Source: Parvularcula sp039818345 (lineage in GTDB: Bacteria; Pseudomonadota; Alphaproteobacteria; Caulobacterales; Parvularculaceae). Taken from it: 64,000 bases of DNA. The stretch covers positions 66,167 through 130,166 of the forward strand of contig JBCBUC010000006.1 of NCBI GenBank assembly GCA_039818345.1. The letters run 5' to 3'. Below the pieces are notes generated by a model. It saw only the letters and a list, made by a program, of their open reading frames with translations, did not search any database and was not told the DNA's origin. The position numbers and the translations under genes are program-made. This document shows positions 1 to 9,900 of this stretch, in pieces (position 1 is the first letter of the stretch; each line of letters starts with the position of its first letter).

Positions 1-31
1 TCGGTAGGGCGCTCCGGGCGCGGCGTTGCTA

Positions 32-1252
32 TCACGCGTCGGACGAAAGACTTTCGTTCAAGCCCTGTCGATAGGCCGCGATCCCGGGAACGAGGCCTGC
101 GATCATTCCCACCGCGAGAACCGCGAGCACAACCATCGCATCAAATTGACCTGGCGCCGTAGCCTCTATCACAAGGCCGAACGATGATCGCAACCAAGGA
201 CCCAAGGTCAAAAGGCTCAGATAAGCGAACAACAACCCAAGGATCACACCGCCGAGACTGGTGATTATGGCCTCAACCATCAATACGGTGAGAAGGTCGC
301 GCGGCTTTGCCCCAACAGCACGCAAGACCGCTAGCTCTCTCTTTCGGCCCGCGAGGCTTGAAAGCAAGGTGGTTGATAGGCCGATCATTCCGATAGCAAA
401 GACGAGAAACGTGATGCCGCGAAGGAGGTTCTCAATGGGCGCGATGACAGACCAAAGTCGCGACAGGGCAACGCCGGGGATCACTGCGGTCAATGGTTCG
501 TCAGAATAAGTGTTCAGGAGGCGTTGGAAACGAAGAACCAGGGGTCGGCTCTTCATGCCCACCAGGAACGCTGTCACCGCCTTTGGCTGGATGCTATCGA
601 CCTGTTCCGACGTCGTATGGATCGCCTCCAGTCCTCTTAAGCTCACATGAACCGTCCGGTCGACAGGTGTTCCGGTCGGCGCAAAGATGCCCACGACAGT
701 AAAGGGATCATCAGTGTGATCGGCAAAGCCCACCGACACGATACCGTGGGACAAAACAATAGTATCGCCCACTTTGTACCCCAGCGATCGCGCGACCTCA
801 GCACCGATGACGGTGTCTTTAAGGTCCTTTGTCCAACCACCTTGTGCAAACGAAAGGGATTGCTCATCCCCATAACGATAGTGCTGCAGATAGCGTTCAT
901 CCGTACCAAGAACACGATAGCCGCGGTGGCTATCCCCAAGAGACAGCGGCACAGTCCACGCAACATCCCGGTGATTGTCGACCAGTTGATAGGTCTCCCA
1001 GCTGACCGATTGGAGGGGATCGCCCAGCCGAAAGATACTATAAAGAACAACGCTCAACGGGCCTGTTCGTGCACCAACCACAAGATCAGTGCTGGTAATG
1101 GTGTTCTCAAATCCTTCGCGAACACCGCTGCGTACTTTTTCCGTGACCACGATCAAACCGACCGACAAAGCGATCGCAAGGAGCGAAAGAAGAACGGGGA
1201 GCTTACGGACGGAGAGGCTTTTAGCGGCGAGGGAGAGGCGATCGACAATCAT
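32..1252 (-). CDS. ABC transporter permease, FtsX/MacB type
   Basis: Inner-membrane permease of an ABC exporter of the MacB/LolE/FtsX class, about 406 residues. It has one N-terminal membrane segment (about residues 15-35), a large periplasmic domain (about 36-260) and three hydrophobic segments in the last 150 residues, the usual FtsX-domain layout. I chose the ATG at 1252 because it overlaps the stop codon of the upstream ATPase gene in an ATGA arrangement, which implies translational coupling. The partner is that ATPase. The substrate cannot be read from the sequence; family members move lipoproteins, peptides or small hydrophobic molecules out of the membrane. Nothing is visible downstream within the 31 bases left at the window edge. 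Confidence 0.85.
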   Translation of the reverse strand: MIVDRLSLAAKSLSVRKLPVLLSLLAIALSVGLIVVTEKVRSGVREGFENTITSTDLVVGARTGPLSVVLYSIFRLGDPLQSVSWETYQLVDNHRDVAWTVPLSLGDSHRGYRVLGTDERYLQHYRYGDEQSLSFAQGGWTKDLKDTVIGAEVARSLGYKVGDTIVLSHGIVSVGFADHTDDPFTVVGIFAPTGTPVDRTVHVSLRGLEAIHTTSEQVDSIQPKAVTAFLVGMKSRPLVLRFQRLLNTYSDEPLTAVIPGVALSRLWSVIAPIENLLRGITFLVFAIGMIGLSTTLLSSLAGRKRELAVLRAVGAKPRDLLTVLMVEAIITSLGGVILGLLFAYLSLLTLGPWLRSSFGLVIEATAPGQFDAMVVLAVLAVGMIAGLVPGIAAYRQGLNESLSSDA

Positions 1253-1947
1253 AGCGGTTCCCAACGCGAGATCGACCCAAGGTCAAGATGCCGATCAAAA
1301 AGCGGCACCACGCTGATGTCATGACTGACCACCAAGAGCCCTGCTTGATAGCGCTTGGCCTCCGCCAAAATGAGCTCAAAGAACCGATCACGATTGGTGT
1401 GGTCGAGGGCAGCGGTTGGTTCATCAGCCACCAGCAATGTAGGGGAACCGAACAATGCGCGCGCTGCCGCAACGCGCTGTTGTTGTCCCACGCTCAAGGT
1501 TGAGGAGGGCCTATTGATCGTATCAAGACCCAGGCGATCGAGTAGGTCTTCCGCATATCTCTGACGCCCTTTACGGGTTTTGCCCGCCGCAATCGAACGC
1601 GCTTGGGAAAACTGCCCCGCCAACAGAACATTATCTACAGGCGATAGATAGGGCAGGAGGTTGGCTCGCTGGAAGATGTAGCCGATATGATCAGCACGGA
1701 TCCGGTCACGCCCTGACCCTGTTGCGCCGCTCAAGGTTTGTCCGCCCACGACGATCGATCCCTCAAACGGCGCCAAGACGCCGCACAGAAGACCGAGAAC
1801 CGTTGACTTCCCCGCGCCGCTTTCGCCGGTCAGGATGACCGTCTCCCCTTGGCCAATCGAGAGATCGTCGAGGACGAATTGTTCCGCTGCACCTTTGCGG
1901 TAACAGAAGCGTAATCCTTTCATCGAGCACACGGATTGGTCTGTCAT
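1249..1947 (-). CDS. ABC transporter ATP-binding protein, LolD/MacB type
   Basis: Cytoplasmic ATPase of the exporter whose permease follows it. All nucleotide-binding motifs are present: Walker A GESGAGKST (about residues 40-48), a Q-loop in FQRANLL, signature LSVGQQQRVA, Walker B LLVADEP and the H-loop SHD near the C terminus. At 232 residues it has the standard size of LolD-like subunits. Its stop overlaps the permease start by four bases. The gene is divergent from the dienelactone-hydrolase-like gene, so the promoter should lie between 1948 and 2133. Substrate unknown. Confidence 0.88.
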   Translation of the reverse strand: MTDQSVCSMKGLRFCYRKGAAEQFVLDDLSIGQGETVILTGESGAGKSTVLGLLCGVLAPFEGSIVVGGQTLSGATGSGRDRIRADHIGYIFQRANLLPYLSPVDNVLLAGQFSQARSIAAGKTRKGRQRYAEDLLDRLGLDTINRPSSTLSVGQQQRVAAARALFGSPTLLVADEPTAALDHTNRDRFFELILAEAKRYQAGLLVVSHDISVVPLFDRHLDLGSISRWEPL

Positions 1948-2133
1948 AGGGTCCTCTTATGGCATCCCGTGTTGAAGGAAAACGGTTGGATCGTCGACCG
2001 ACATCGTCGCGTTCAGCCAATTTTGCTAGAAAGATGCATACGGATGAACATGTGATTACCCGGATGCGAGCGCTATTCGACATTGCCCTGCGGTCGGCTA
2101 GGTTATGCGAATATAGCGAAGAAAGCCGACACC

Positions 2134-3027
2134 ATGTGCGATGAAACCACCGAGCGTGAACTTGATGCTTATCTGGCGAAAAAGGCTCTGACCCGGCGAC
2201 GCTTCACGGCATCAGCGTCCACCGCGATTGTGACTGCCGGGTTAGCGCCTGTCGCCTTGGCGGCTGTTGATCATGAGCCCGCTGCGTTGATGGAAACCGA
2301 GGTGCTGGTGCCGACCCCTGATGGTGAGGCCGACGCGCTCTTTATCTATCCATCGGAGGGGGCGCACGCCGCCGTCATTTTCTGGCCCGATATTCACGGC
2401 GTCCGGCCGGCTTTCTTTGACATGGCTAGGCGCCTGGCCGGTGCGGGATACGCCGTCTTGGCGGCCAATCCCTATTACCGAACAACGAAAGGCCAGCTCT
2501 TTGACGAGGGCATGACCTTTCAAGACCCAGGCGGGCGCGAGTTGGTCATGCCGCATTACACGTCGGTGACACCGCAAACCGTCGTGGTCGATGCGGCGGC
2601 GCTGACGGCGTGGTTGGATCAGCAAGAGGCGGTTGATACCTCAAAGGGTATCGGCGCTGTCGGTTTCTGCATGACAGGCTCTTGGACGTTGCGCGCCGCA
2701 GCGGCCGTACCGAGCCGGATCAAAGCGCCCAGCTCTTTCCACGGCGGTGGACTTGTTACCGACCAACCCGACAGCCCGCACCTGTTGGCCGATCAAATCA
2801 CTGGCGGCGTCCTTATTGCGATCGCGGAGAATGACCATGAACGGCAGCCAGAAGCGCAAGGTGTGCTGATCGACGCCTTTGCAAAGGCCAACGTGCCCGC
2901 CGAAATCGAGGTCTATGCCGACGCGATGCACGGATGGGTGCCAACCGATGGGCGGGCGTATCATCCTGAACAGTCCGAACGGGCATGGGGCCGAATGCTC
3001 GCGCTTTTTGCGACCCAACTCCAATAG
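2134..3027 (+). CDS. Dienelactone hydrolase family protein with Tat-like signal
   Basis: An alpha/beta-hydrolase of the dienelactone hydrolase family, 297 residues. The nucleophile elbow is GFCMTG, with cysteine as in classical dienelactone hydrolases; an acid in AENDHE and a histidine in DAMHGW complete a probable Cys-Asp-His triad. The N terminus carries a twin-arginine-like motif (TRRRFTASAS) followed by a hydrophobic stretch ending in ALA, so export by the Tat system is likely; this is common in proteobacterial members. I chose the ATG at 2134, which lies just ahead of the signal region; an in-frame start at 2083 would add 17 unlikely residues. Natural substrate unknown. It converges with the glycerophosphodiesterase gene. 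Confidence 0.82.
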   Translation: MCDETTERELDAYLAKKALTRRRFTASASTAIVTAGLAPVALAAVDHEPAALMETEVLVPTPDGEADALFIYPSEGAHAAVIFWPDIHGVRPAFFDMARRLAGAGYAVLAANPYYRTTKGQLFDEGMTFQDPGGRELVMPHYTSVTPQTVVVDAAALTAWLDQQEAVDTSKGIGAVGFCMTGSWTLRAAAAVPSRIKAPSSFHGGGLVTDQPDSPHLLADQITGGVLIAIAENDHERQPEAQGVLIDAFAKANVPAEIEVYADAMHGWVPTDGRAYHPEQSERAWGRMLALFATQLQ

Positions 3028-3081
3028 GGCGGTGGGCCAGCACATCTAACTGACGCCAGTGTTGTTGGTGAAACGGCGAGT

Positions 3082-4068
3082 TTACTGTGCTGATAAGGCT
3101 TCACAAAACGATTGCCGTGCACGGATCGCTGTTTGCGGGAAGTCGGTGAACACGCCGTCGACACCCGACGCGAACAGCCGTGTAAGCTCCGTTTCAACAT
3201 CAGCACCATCCGTGGGCGCCTGGTCATCGCGCACAGTCCACGGATGAACGAAGAGACCACGCTCATGCGCCTCGGACACAAAGTCGGTGGTTCCGCCGCG
3301 GCGATTGATAACAAGAACTTTATTGGGGCCCACACCATCCGCATAAGTCTTAATAGAATCGAGATCTATATTGGATCGCAGCCCTTTTGGTGTCGGGATG
3401 GGTGTCACCAACTGAACCAATCGCACATCGATCTCTTCATTCAGCGATCGCAGGATCTCAGGCTCAAAGGATTGCACGAAAACGGGTGCGCTCGCCGTGG
3501 TCCAGCCTGCGTCCTTTAGAGCTTCGATGAGAGCAGCTTCAATATCGAGTCCCGATTGCGCGTGGGCTGATGGAGACTTGGTTTCGGGGTAGATCGTGAC
3601 ACCGGTTTCTTTTGCCAACTCTATCACGTCGTCGAATGTCGGGATAGCGAACTGACCATCGAAGGCGTCAGAGCGATCGGCTCTTGGCTGGATCGCGCGC
3701 AGGGTCTTGATCTCGGCAAGGGTAAAGTCATCGGCCCACCAATCATTTTTTAACAAGACACCGTCGCGCCTTTGTCTCTTGCGATCAGCAAATTCAGGGC
3801 GCGACGCGACATCCGTCGTGGTCGACAAATACCGATCGTGACGCGCTATCAAAACCCCATCCTTTGTCATCACGAGATCAGGCTCGATAACATCCGAACC
3901 CTGTTCAATCGCAAGACGGTAAGAAGCAATGGTGTGTTCGGGCAGCTCACCGGATGCGCCCCGATGGGCAATGACCATCGGCTGATCGCCGGACAGCGTG
4001 GAAAAGCTGCATGTGTCTGCGTTTGCTAGGGTGCTCGCTGCAAGCACTGCGACCGCCAAACCAATCAT
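3082..4068 (-). CDS. glpQ: Glycerophosphodiester phosphodiesterase, periplasmic
   Basis: Hydrolyses deacylated phospholipids to glycerol-3-phosphate and an alcohol, probably in the periplasm. It has a signal peptide (first about 18 residues, ending in ANA), the family signature HRGASGELPEHT, the metal-binding pair in IEPDLVMTKDG and the following catalytic-site histidine in ARHDRYL. About 328 residues, normal for periplasmic GlpQ. The ATG at 4068 is preferred because the GAGGAG ribosome site lies nine bases upstream; the ATG at 4074 would leave only three. No glycerol-phosphate transporter is adjacent, so the gene seems to stand alone. Confidence 0.87.
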   Translation of the reverse strand: MIGLAVAVLAASTLANADTCSFSTLSGDQPMVIAHRGASGELPEHTIASYRLAIEQGSDVIEPDLVMTKDGVLIARHDRYLSTTTDVASRPEFADRKRQRRDGVLLKNDWWADDFTLAEIKTLRAIQPRADRSDAFDGQFAIPTFDDVIELAKETGVTIYPETKSPSAHAQSGLDIEAALIEALKDAGWTTASAPVFVQSFEPEILRSLNEEIDVRLVQLVTPIPTPKGLRSNIDLDSIKTYADGVGPNKVLVINRRGGTTDFVSEAHERGLFVHPWTVRDDQAPTDGADVETELTRLFASGVDGVFTDFPQTAIRARQSFCEALSAQ

Positions 4069-4074
4069 CACCAT

Positions 4075-4475
4075 GAACTCCTCATCGCCTTGGTACCTAC
4101 CGCTGCCGGCATATTGCGCAGATCATCCGCTTTGGGGAGTTCTTTTGTCGGTCGACGAGCCAAGCGAGGGACGGGTGATCATCCTATGACGTTAGATGTA
4201 GAAGGCTCCGGATCTCACGAATACCGTGAACCACTTTTCCAAAAACGGGCCGCTGGTTACCGCTTCAGCATTCTTTTCGTCTGAGTTCAGTACAGTGATG
4301 TTGGCAGCACGAAAGAACGTGAGAAGGCGCCGTTCAAACCCTTGGTTCGTCATATTGAAGATCGGTTCTCAGTCCCCGAGCTCCGGCTCTTGATCGAGTT
4401 GAGGGAACAAATGGGGGATCAACTGATCTCCCAAACCACCATCACTTCGAACTTAATCTGAATGTTCGAGATTTG
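4075..4475. other. Gene-free 400 bp stretch beside tRNA-Ser
   Basis: Between the glycerophosphodiesterase start and the 3' end of tRNA-Ser I find no ORF with recognisable content. The only open frames (about 64 codons) have no convincing ribosome site and no family resemblance. The promoter of the phosphodiesterase gene must be at its left end. The stretch lies on the 3' side of a tRNA gene, a usual integration point, so it could be decayed mobile DNA; I see no integrase motif or repeat of the tRNA end. Confidence 0.5.
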
Positions 4476-4567
4476 TGGCGGACAGGAAGGGATTCGAACC
4501 CTCGAGACGGGACAAACCGCCTACTCCCTTAGCAGGGGAGCGCCTTCGACCACTCGGCCACCTGTCC
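4476..4567 (-). tRNA. tRNA-Ser (GCT anticodon)
   Basis: A 92-base class II tRNA on the minus strand. The acceptor stem GGACAGG pairs with CCTGTCC, followed by discriminator G and an encoded CCA (plus-strand TGG at 4476-4478). The anticodon loop reads CTGCTAA, giving anticodon GCT for AGC/AGU serine codons. A long variable arm follows and the T loop is GGTTCGAATCC, both typical of tRNA-Ser. Confidence 0.96.
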
Positions 4568-4658
4568 ACCGGCGGGTAGACCGCATGGCGCCAGCGCTTT
4601 CAAGGGTTTTTGTCGACTGTTGGAAAAGAGGCTGATCCGAGGCGCTTCTGAGAGCAGC

Positions 4659-4697
4659 AGAACCGCGTCGAGCAATTTCGCAGAAGAACGCGGTTCT
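4659..4697 (-). terminator. Inverted repeat at end of the HEQAH-protein gene
   Basis: A perfect 10-base inverted repeat, AGAACCGCGT at 4659-4668 and ACGCGGTTCT at 4688-4697, separated by 19 bases. It reaches into the stop codon of the minus-strand gene at 4697. The minus-strand 3' flank has no strong U tract, so termination is plausible but not certain. Confidence 0.4.
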
Positions 4698-5341
4698 TAG
4701 GCCGTGATTTGGAGGCTTGATGCTTCGACGTCGTTCGCTTGAGCGTAGACCGCAATGGCCGCACTGACGCGACCTGATGCCGTTTGGTCTCCTTCGCGGC
4801 GCTCAACAGCGCGCTCAACGGCAAGCTCAGCTTGGGCATTGAGAAGCTGACGCTGCGCGGCGGCGGCCACGGCGCGGTCAGCGGCCGACGGCTCGGCCGG
4901 CGCGAGCGCCGCTTTGATCACAATGCGCATCTTGCTGATCGTGTCTTCGGGCTCGCCTTCGGGGGAGACATCGATTGGCACGGACCCGCCTACCGCGTAG
5001 TCGCGACCGTCGGGGCCCCGTTGGAAGTCATAGCTGATCGCGCCCGCATAACGCCCCGCGACGGTCTTATGGGCCTGTTCATGCGCTCTCACTTCGCGAT
5101 CTCGCGCTTTGAGCTCATCAACTTGCTTTTGCTCTTCGTCTGTTAGCTGGCCGACTTGTTGCGGTTTTGGGCGATCGGCGACGTTCGATGGCGCCTGCGC
5201 CTGGCTCACCCCCGCTGTTGAAGCCGGAGCCGAGGCAGCTTGCACTGCTCCCTGCGGCCCCACGGGAGGTTCACCGCGGAGGTTGGCGCCTGGTGGTCCG
5301 GAATACCGGGTCGGCGCTTGCGTGGTCACCGAGAAATCCAT
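4697..5341 (-). CDS. Putative metalloprotease-type SprA-related protein
   Basis: 214-residue protein of the SprA-related/'CJM1_0395' family. The core is the segment after residue 60, with a charged helix leading to HEQAH at residues 87-91, a zincin-like HExxH-type motif, then a region ending in DYAVGGSVPIDVS typical of the family. The first 60 residues are Pro/Ala/Gln-rich and look disordered, and the tail is an Ala-rich helix. No signal peptide is evident. The family is annotated as a putative metalloprotease by motif only; activity has not been shown as far as I know. It lies alone, upstream of tRNA-Ser. Confidence 0.75.
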   Translation of the reverse strand: MDFSVTTQAPTRYSGPPGANLRGEPPVGPQGAVQAASAPASTAGVSQAQAPSNVADRPKPQQVGQLTDEEQKQVDELKARDREVRAHEQAHKTVAGRYAGAISYDFQRGPDGRDYAVGGSVPIDVSPEGEPEDTISKMRIVIKAALAPAEPSAADRAVAAAAQRQLLNAQAELAVERAVERREGDQTASGRVSAAIAVYAQANDVEASSLQITA

Positions 5342-5474
5342 AGTGAGAAAATAACATCACAGAGTTGCAAGAGCCTTAACAGCAAGCAACCTTAACGCGA
5401 GCCTTGTTGTGGATTTCCATCTCTTGACACGAGAGGTCCTATGGTGGGCCCGAACAAACTGCATCAAAAGCCAA

Positions 5475-6248
5475 TTAGTCTTTTGAATCTGACACTTTCC
5501 CGCCGCGACCCCACCAAGCGAATTGGCGAACCAAACCACGGAACAGGCGAATTTCTGCCACGGTGAGTTTGGCATGGGTGAACATCGTGCGGATATTTCG
5601 TTCGAGAATTTTCCTTTTGTCAGGCGGATAGAAATAGCCGGCTTCCTCCAGCACACCGCCGAGGTGATCGAGCATGGCATCGACCTCTTCGCGTTCGGCC
5701 GGCGCTTCTTCGTACGGGCTTTGAAAGGGAAGGCTGCGGTCTTCGGATCGGCGCCATTCATAGGCGATGAGCAGCACTGCTTGGGCGAGGTTGAGCGAGG
5801 AAAAGCCTGGATTGACCGGTAAGGTCAAAATGGCATCAGCATGGGCGACGTCATCAGTTTCAAGCCCTGCTTTTTCCGCACCAAATAGGATCGCTGTGCG
5901 CTCGCCTAGGCTTAAGTGTTGGCGCGCGATCTGGGCACTTTCTTCAGCGTCGTAGACTGGCAGAAAAAGACCGCGCTGCCGCGCCGTGGTGGCGAGAACA
6001 TAGGTACAATCGGCTGTCGCTTCACGCACGGTCTCGAAAACGCGGGCGCTGTCGAGGACACGGCCAGCTCCCGCCGCCATGGTAGTTGCTTTGGGGTTGG
6101 GCCAGCCATCACGCGGCGCGACGATCCGCATGCCATCGAGGCCAAAATTGAGCATCGCCCGCGCGGCGGCGCCAATATTCTCGCCCATTTGGGGCCTCAC
6201 GAGCACAATGAGGGGCTGCGCAGAACGGGTATCGTCGAGGGTGGTCAT
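5475..6248 (-). CDS. trmJ: RNA methyltransferase, TrmJ/SpoU family
   Basis: SAM-dependent 2'-O-ribose methyltransferase of the SPOUT superfamily, most like TrmJ, which methylates position 32 of tRNA. Visible family motifs are the N-terminal NIGAAARAMLNFG, the knot region FGAEKAGL and the C-terminal VNPGFSSLNLAQAV, which together form the trefoil-knot SAM site. I set the start at the ATG at 6248 (257 residues) because the frame continues upstream into sequence with no family resemblance. It lies 49 bases downstream of the cold-shock gene on the same strand and may be co-transcribed with it. Confidence 0.87.
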   Translation of the reverse strand: MTTLDDTRSAQPLIVLVRPQMGENIGAAARAMLNFGLDGMRIVAPRDGWPNPKATTMAAGAGRVLDSARVFETVREATADCTYVLATTARQRGLFLPVYDAEESAQIARQHLSLGERTAILFGAEKAGLETDDVAHADAILTLPVNPGFSSLNLAQAVLLIAYEWRRSEDRSLPFQSPYEEAPAEREEVDAMLDHLGGVLEEAGYFYPPDKRKILERNIRTMFTHAKLTVAEIRLFRGLVRQFAWWGRGGKVSDSKD

Positions 6249-6297
6249 CAAACCCTCGTCCCAATGCGCTTGGTGCTGCGCAAGGGGCAAAGCGTGA

Positions 6298-6843
6298 TCA
6301 ATGGGCGCGGTGCGGTGCCACGGCGGTAGCGAGGAGGCCCTTTGGACCACGCGACGCTGCGGCCATCACGCGTTCTCCGGCGGTGAGCTCGCTGAACCCA
6401 CCGGCACGCACGGTTTCCATATGGACAAAGATATCTTCAGAGCTGTCGTCTTCCTGCAAGAAACCATACCCCTTGGCGCGGCTGAACCATTTCACGGTCA
6501 TCGTGCGGAGCGGCGCCCCTCTGCTCGTCAGCTCTTCGTCAGGCTGCGAGAGGGAAGGTCGCTCGGTGCTTCTCAGATGCAAGATCCGGATGGCCTGAAG
6601 GCCCTTTTCACGGCGCACAGCTTGGCACTTGATATCGGCACCTTCGTCCGGCGCGGGCAGGCCACTTGATCGCAGACACGAGCTGTGGAGCATCACGTCG
6701 GACGAGCCGTCATCCGGCTTGATGAAGCCATAACCCTTTGTTTGATCAAACCATTTCACCGTACCAGTGACCTCGGTCACAGGTTGGGATGTCTCATCCC
6801 CAGATGATGACGCGTTTGGTGGGCCAGACAGGTGTTCAGTCAT
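6298..6843 (-). CDS. Cold-shock protein with two CSD domains
   Basis: 181-residue nucleic-acid-binding protein with two cold-shock domains. The first has VKWFDQTKGYGFI with RNP-1 KGYGFI and RNP-2-like VMLHS; the second has VKWFSRAKGYGFL and IFVHM. Tandem CSD proteins of this size are usual in Alphaproteobacteria, unlike the single-domain CspA of enterics. They act as RNA chaperones or regulators in cold or stationary phase. The ATG at 6843 is preceded by GGAGAG. It is divergent from nrdJ, with both promoters in the 113 bp gap. Confidence 0.92.
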   Translation of the reverse strand: MTEHLSGPPNASSSGDETSQPVTEVTGTVKWFDQTKGYGFIKPDDGSSDVMLHSSCLRSSGLPAPDEGADIKCQAVRREKGLQAIRILHLRSTERPSLSQPDEELTSRGAPLRTMTVKWFSRAKGYGFLQEDDSSEDIFVHMETVRAGGFSELTAGERVMAAASRGPKGLLATAVAPHRAH

Positions 6844-6956
6844 CGGCTTCTCTCCACGCCCCCATTAACCATATCCCAGATGTGGCTGTTTGTCATTATC
6901 GCTTAAGGGGAGAACCCGAATCATGACTCGCGTGTAACGGGAGAGGCCAAGCCAGC

Positions 6957-9900
6957 GTGACCGTGGCGCGATCGTCATGGTTTCAAGGGCTGTTCGCGTC
7001 GCCTCGGTTGCCGAGCAGTGGTAAGACAAGTGAGTCGATAGAAAGAGAGCATGCCGTGCGCATCGATCCGCATTTTTCTTTATTGCCGGGCATCAATTAT
7101 GACGTTCGCACCATCGAGACCGACAATGGTTCTTTGGATGTCTCCGTGCCATCGGAATTCTCTCAATTGGCATCGGAGATCTTGGCGCGCAAATACATGC
7201 GCCGGGCTGGCGTTCCCTCAGCGACGGTTCGCCTCCACGACGATGCTGTTCCAGAGAGCCTTCAGCGTTCCGTTCCGGCCGAGGGCGCAAGCTTTGGCTG
7301 TGAACTCGACGCGCGCGCCACGTTTGATCGTGTTGCTGGCTCCTGGGCGTATCATGGTCTGAAGCAAGGTCTGTTCAAAAGCTGGTCGGATGCTGTTCTG
7401 TTCCGCGATGAGTGTTTTGCCATGCTTGAGCGGCAGATCGTGGCGCCCAACTCCCCGCAATGGTTCAGCACAGGTCTCTCCTGGGCTTACGGAATTTCTG
7501 CACCCGGATCTGGTCATTTCCGCTTTGATGAAACATCGCGGACCGTGGTGGAAGTGGAGGACGTCTACGCTTACCCCCAGCCGCATGCCTGTTTTATTCA
7601 GTCGGTGCAGGACACGTTGGTCGGGGAGGGCGGTGTCTTTGACCTCATCACGCGGGAAGCCAAGCTTTTCAAGTTCGGGTCGGGCTCGGGCAGTAATTTT
7701 TCCGCCCTTCGCAGCGCGGGCGAGCCTTTATCGGCCGGCGGGACCACGTCGGGTCTGATCAGCTTTCTCAAGGTGGCTGACACGGCGGCTGGCGCGATCA
7801 AGTCCGGGGGCACCACGCGCCGAGCCGCAAAAATGGTCGTTTTGGATCTCGATCATCCGGATATTGAAGAGTTTGTTTCCTGGAAACGGCAGGAAGAAGA
7901 GAAGGTGGCTTGTTTGGCCGCAGGTTCGGTGGTGATTGAACGCCATCTGAGGAAGATCACCGCCGCCACCCGCGAGGCGCCGGACGCCACGCGTTTTGAT
8001 CTGCGCGGAAACGATCGGCTGCGCCGGGCAGTCAATGCTGCCAAACGCGACGGCGTGCCGAGTGGTCTCATCGATCGTTGTCTTCGAATGCTGGCCGAAA
8101 CTGAAGATACACCGAATATTCCCATCTTTTCAGTTGATTGGGATAGTGAAGCCTACAGAACAGTCAGCGGGCAAAACGCCAATCTATCCGTGCGCGTGAC
8201 GGATGCATTTCTTGATGCGGTGCGGGATGATGCTGAATGGCCATTGCGTCGCCGTGTTGATGGTGTGGTCACCAAAACAGTGTCCGCAACAGAACTGTGG
8301 CGCGAGATCGGCGATGCGGCATGGGCCGCGGCTGATCCTGGTGTGCAGTTCCACGATACCATCAATGAATGGCACACATGCCCCGCCGACGGTGATATTC
8401 TTGCCTCTAATCCGTGCTCGGAGTATATGTTCCTCGATGACACGGCTTGTAATTTGGCCTCGGTCAATCTCTCAGCGTTCCTCCGAGATGATGGGAGCTT
8501 TGATACAGCTGGCCTCGCGGCAGCCAGCCGCCTGCTGACGATTGCACTCGAAATTTCCGTTGGGATGGCGTCCTATCCATCGGCGCAGATAGCCGAGCGT
8601 TCGTATCGGTACCGCACGTTGGGTCTCGGATTTGCTAATCTCGGCGGCCTCTTGATGTCGTCTGGTGTCGCTTATGACAGTGACGAGGGCCGTGCGGTGG
8701 CCGGGGCCGTGACTGCCCTCATGACCGGTGTTGGGTATCAAACGTCGGCGGAAATGGCCTCTCGGGTAGGGCCTTATGATCGCTATCAGCCCAATAAGGA
8801 TGCAGCGCTTCGTGTGCTGCGTAACCATGGGGCTGCGATTGGTCTTGGCTCCTTTGAAGGCCTCACCATCGAACCTCGTTCTTTGCGGTGTGCTGATGTT
8901 CCTTTCGAGGGCCTCGGAGAGGCTGCGGAACACGCGATGGCGGTGGCGGTGACGAAAGCCGAGGCCCATGGTCTGCGCAATGCGCAGATTTCGGCGATTG
9001 CGCCGACTGGAACCATCGGCCTTCTGATGGATTGTGATACCACAGGAATTGAGCCGGACTATGCTCTGGTCAAATTTAAGCAAATGGTGGGCGGTCAAAC
9101 CGTCAAGATCATCAACCGCTCTGTGCCAGGTGCGCTGCAGCGGCTTGGTTATTCGGATCGTGAGGTCAAAGATATCACCCTCTATGCAGTTGGGCGCGCA
9201 ACGCTTGACGGTGCGCCAGGCGTCTCGCTCGATGGTCTGCGTGAGGAGGGCTTTGGTGAGAAACAGATCGACGCCATCGAGGCGGCGTTAAAGACAGCGT
9301 TTGACATCACCTATGTCTTTACCCGTGAGGTTCTGGGCGAGAGTTTCTTGCGCGGGAGTCTTGGTTTTTCAGAAGAGCAGATGGAGCAGTCAGGCTACCG
9401 AACACTCCGTGATCTTGGGTTTTCTGACGAGGACGTCCACAAAGCCAACCTTTATTGCTGCGGGACCATGACCGTTGAGGGGGCGCCCCATATCAAGCCA
9501 GAGCATCTGGCGGTGTTCGACTGTGCCGCACCTTGCGGCCGTGTCGGCACCCGCGCGCTTTCTGTCAGTGCCCATATTGATATGATGGCAGCGGTGCAGC
9601 CGTTCGTGTCCGGCGCGATCTCGAAGACCGTCAATTTGCCTGCAAGCGCGACGGCTGATGATTGCCTCACGGCCTACCAAGCTGCGCACGCCAAGGGCTT
9701 GAAAGCTGTGGCGCTCTATCGCGACGGCTCAAAACTGAGCCAGCCCTTATCGAGCGCTCTTGGAGCCCAAGGAGACGATGATTTTGGCGAGCTTGGTGAT
9801 TTGCCATCGGGAGAACGTGCCAAAGTCTATGCCGAGCGCGTGGTGGAGAAAATTGTCGAGCGCACACCTGGTCGGCGCCGGTTGCCTGATCGCCGAAAGG

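Noticed and set aside
6844..6956. Cobalamin riboswitch before the B12-dependent nrdJ
   Set aside because: The gap is only 113 bp and has no B12-box-like conserved sequence; a cobalamin riboswitch needs more length.
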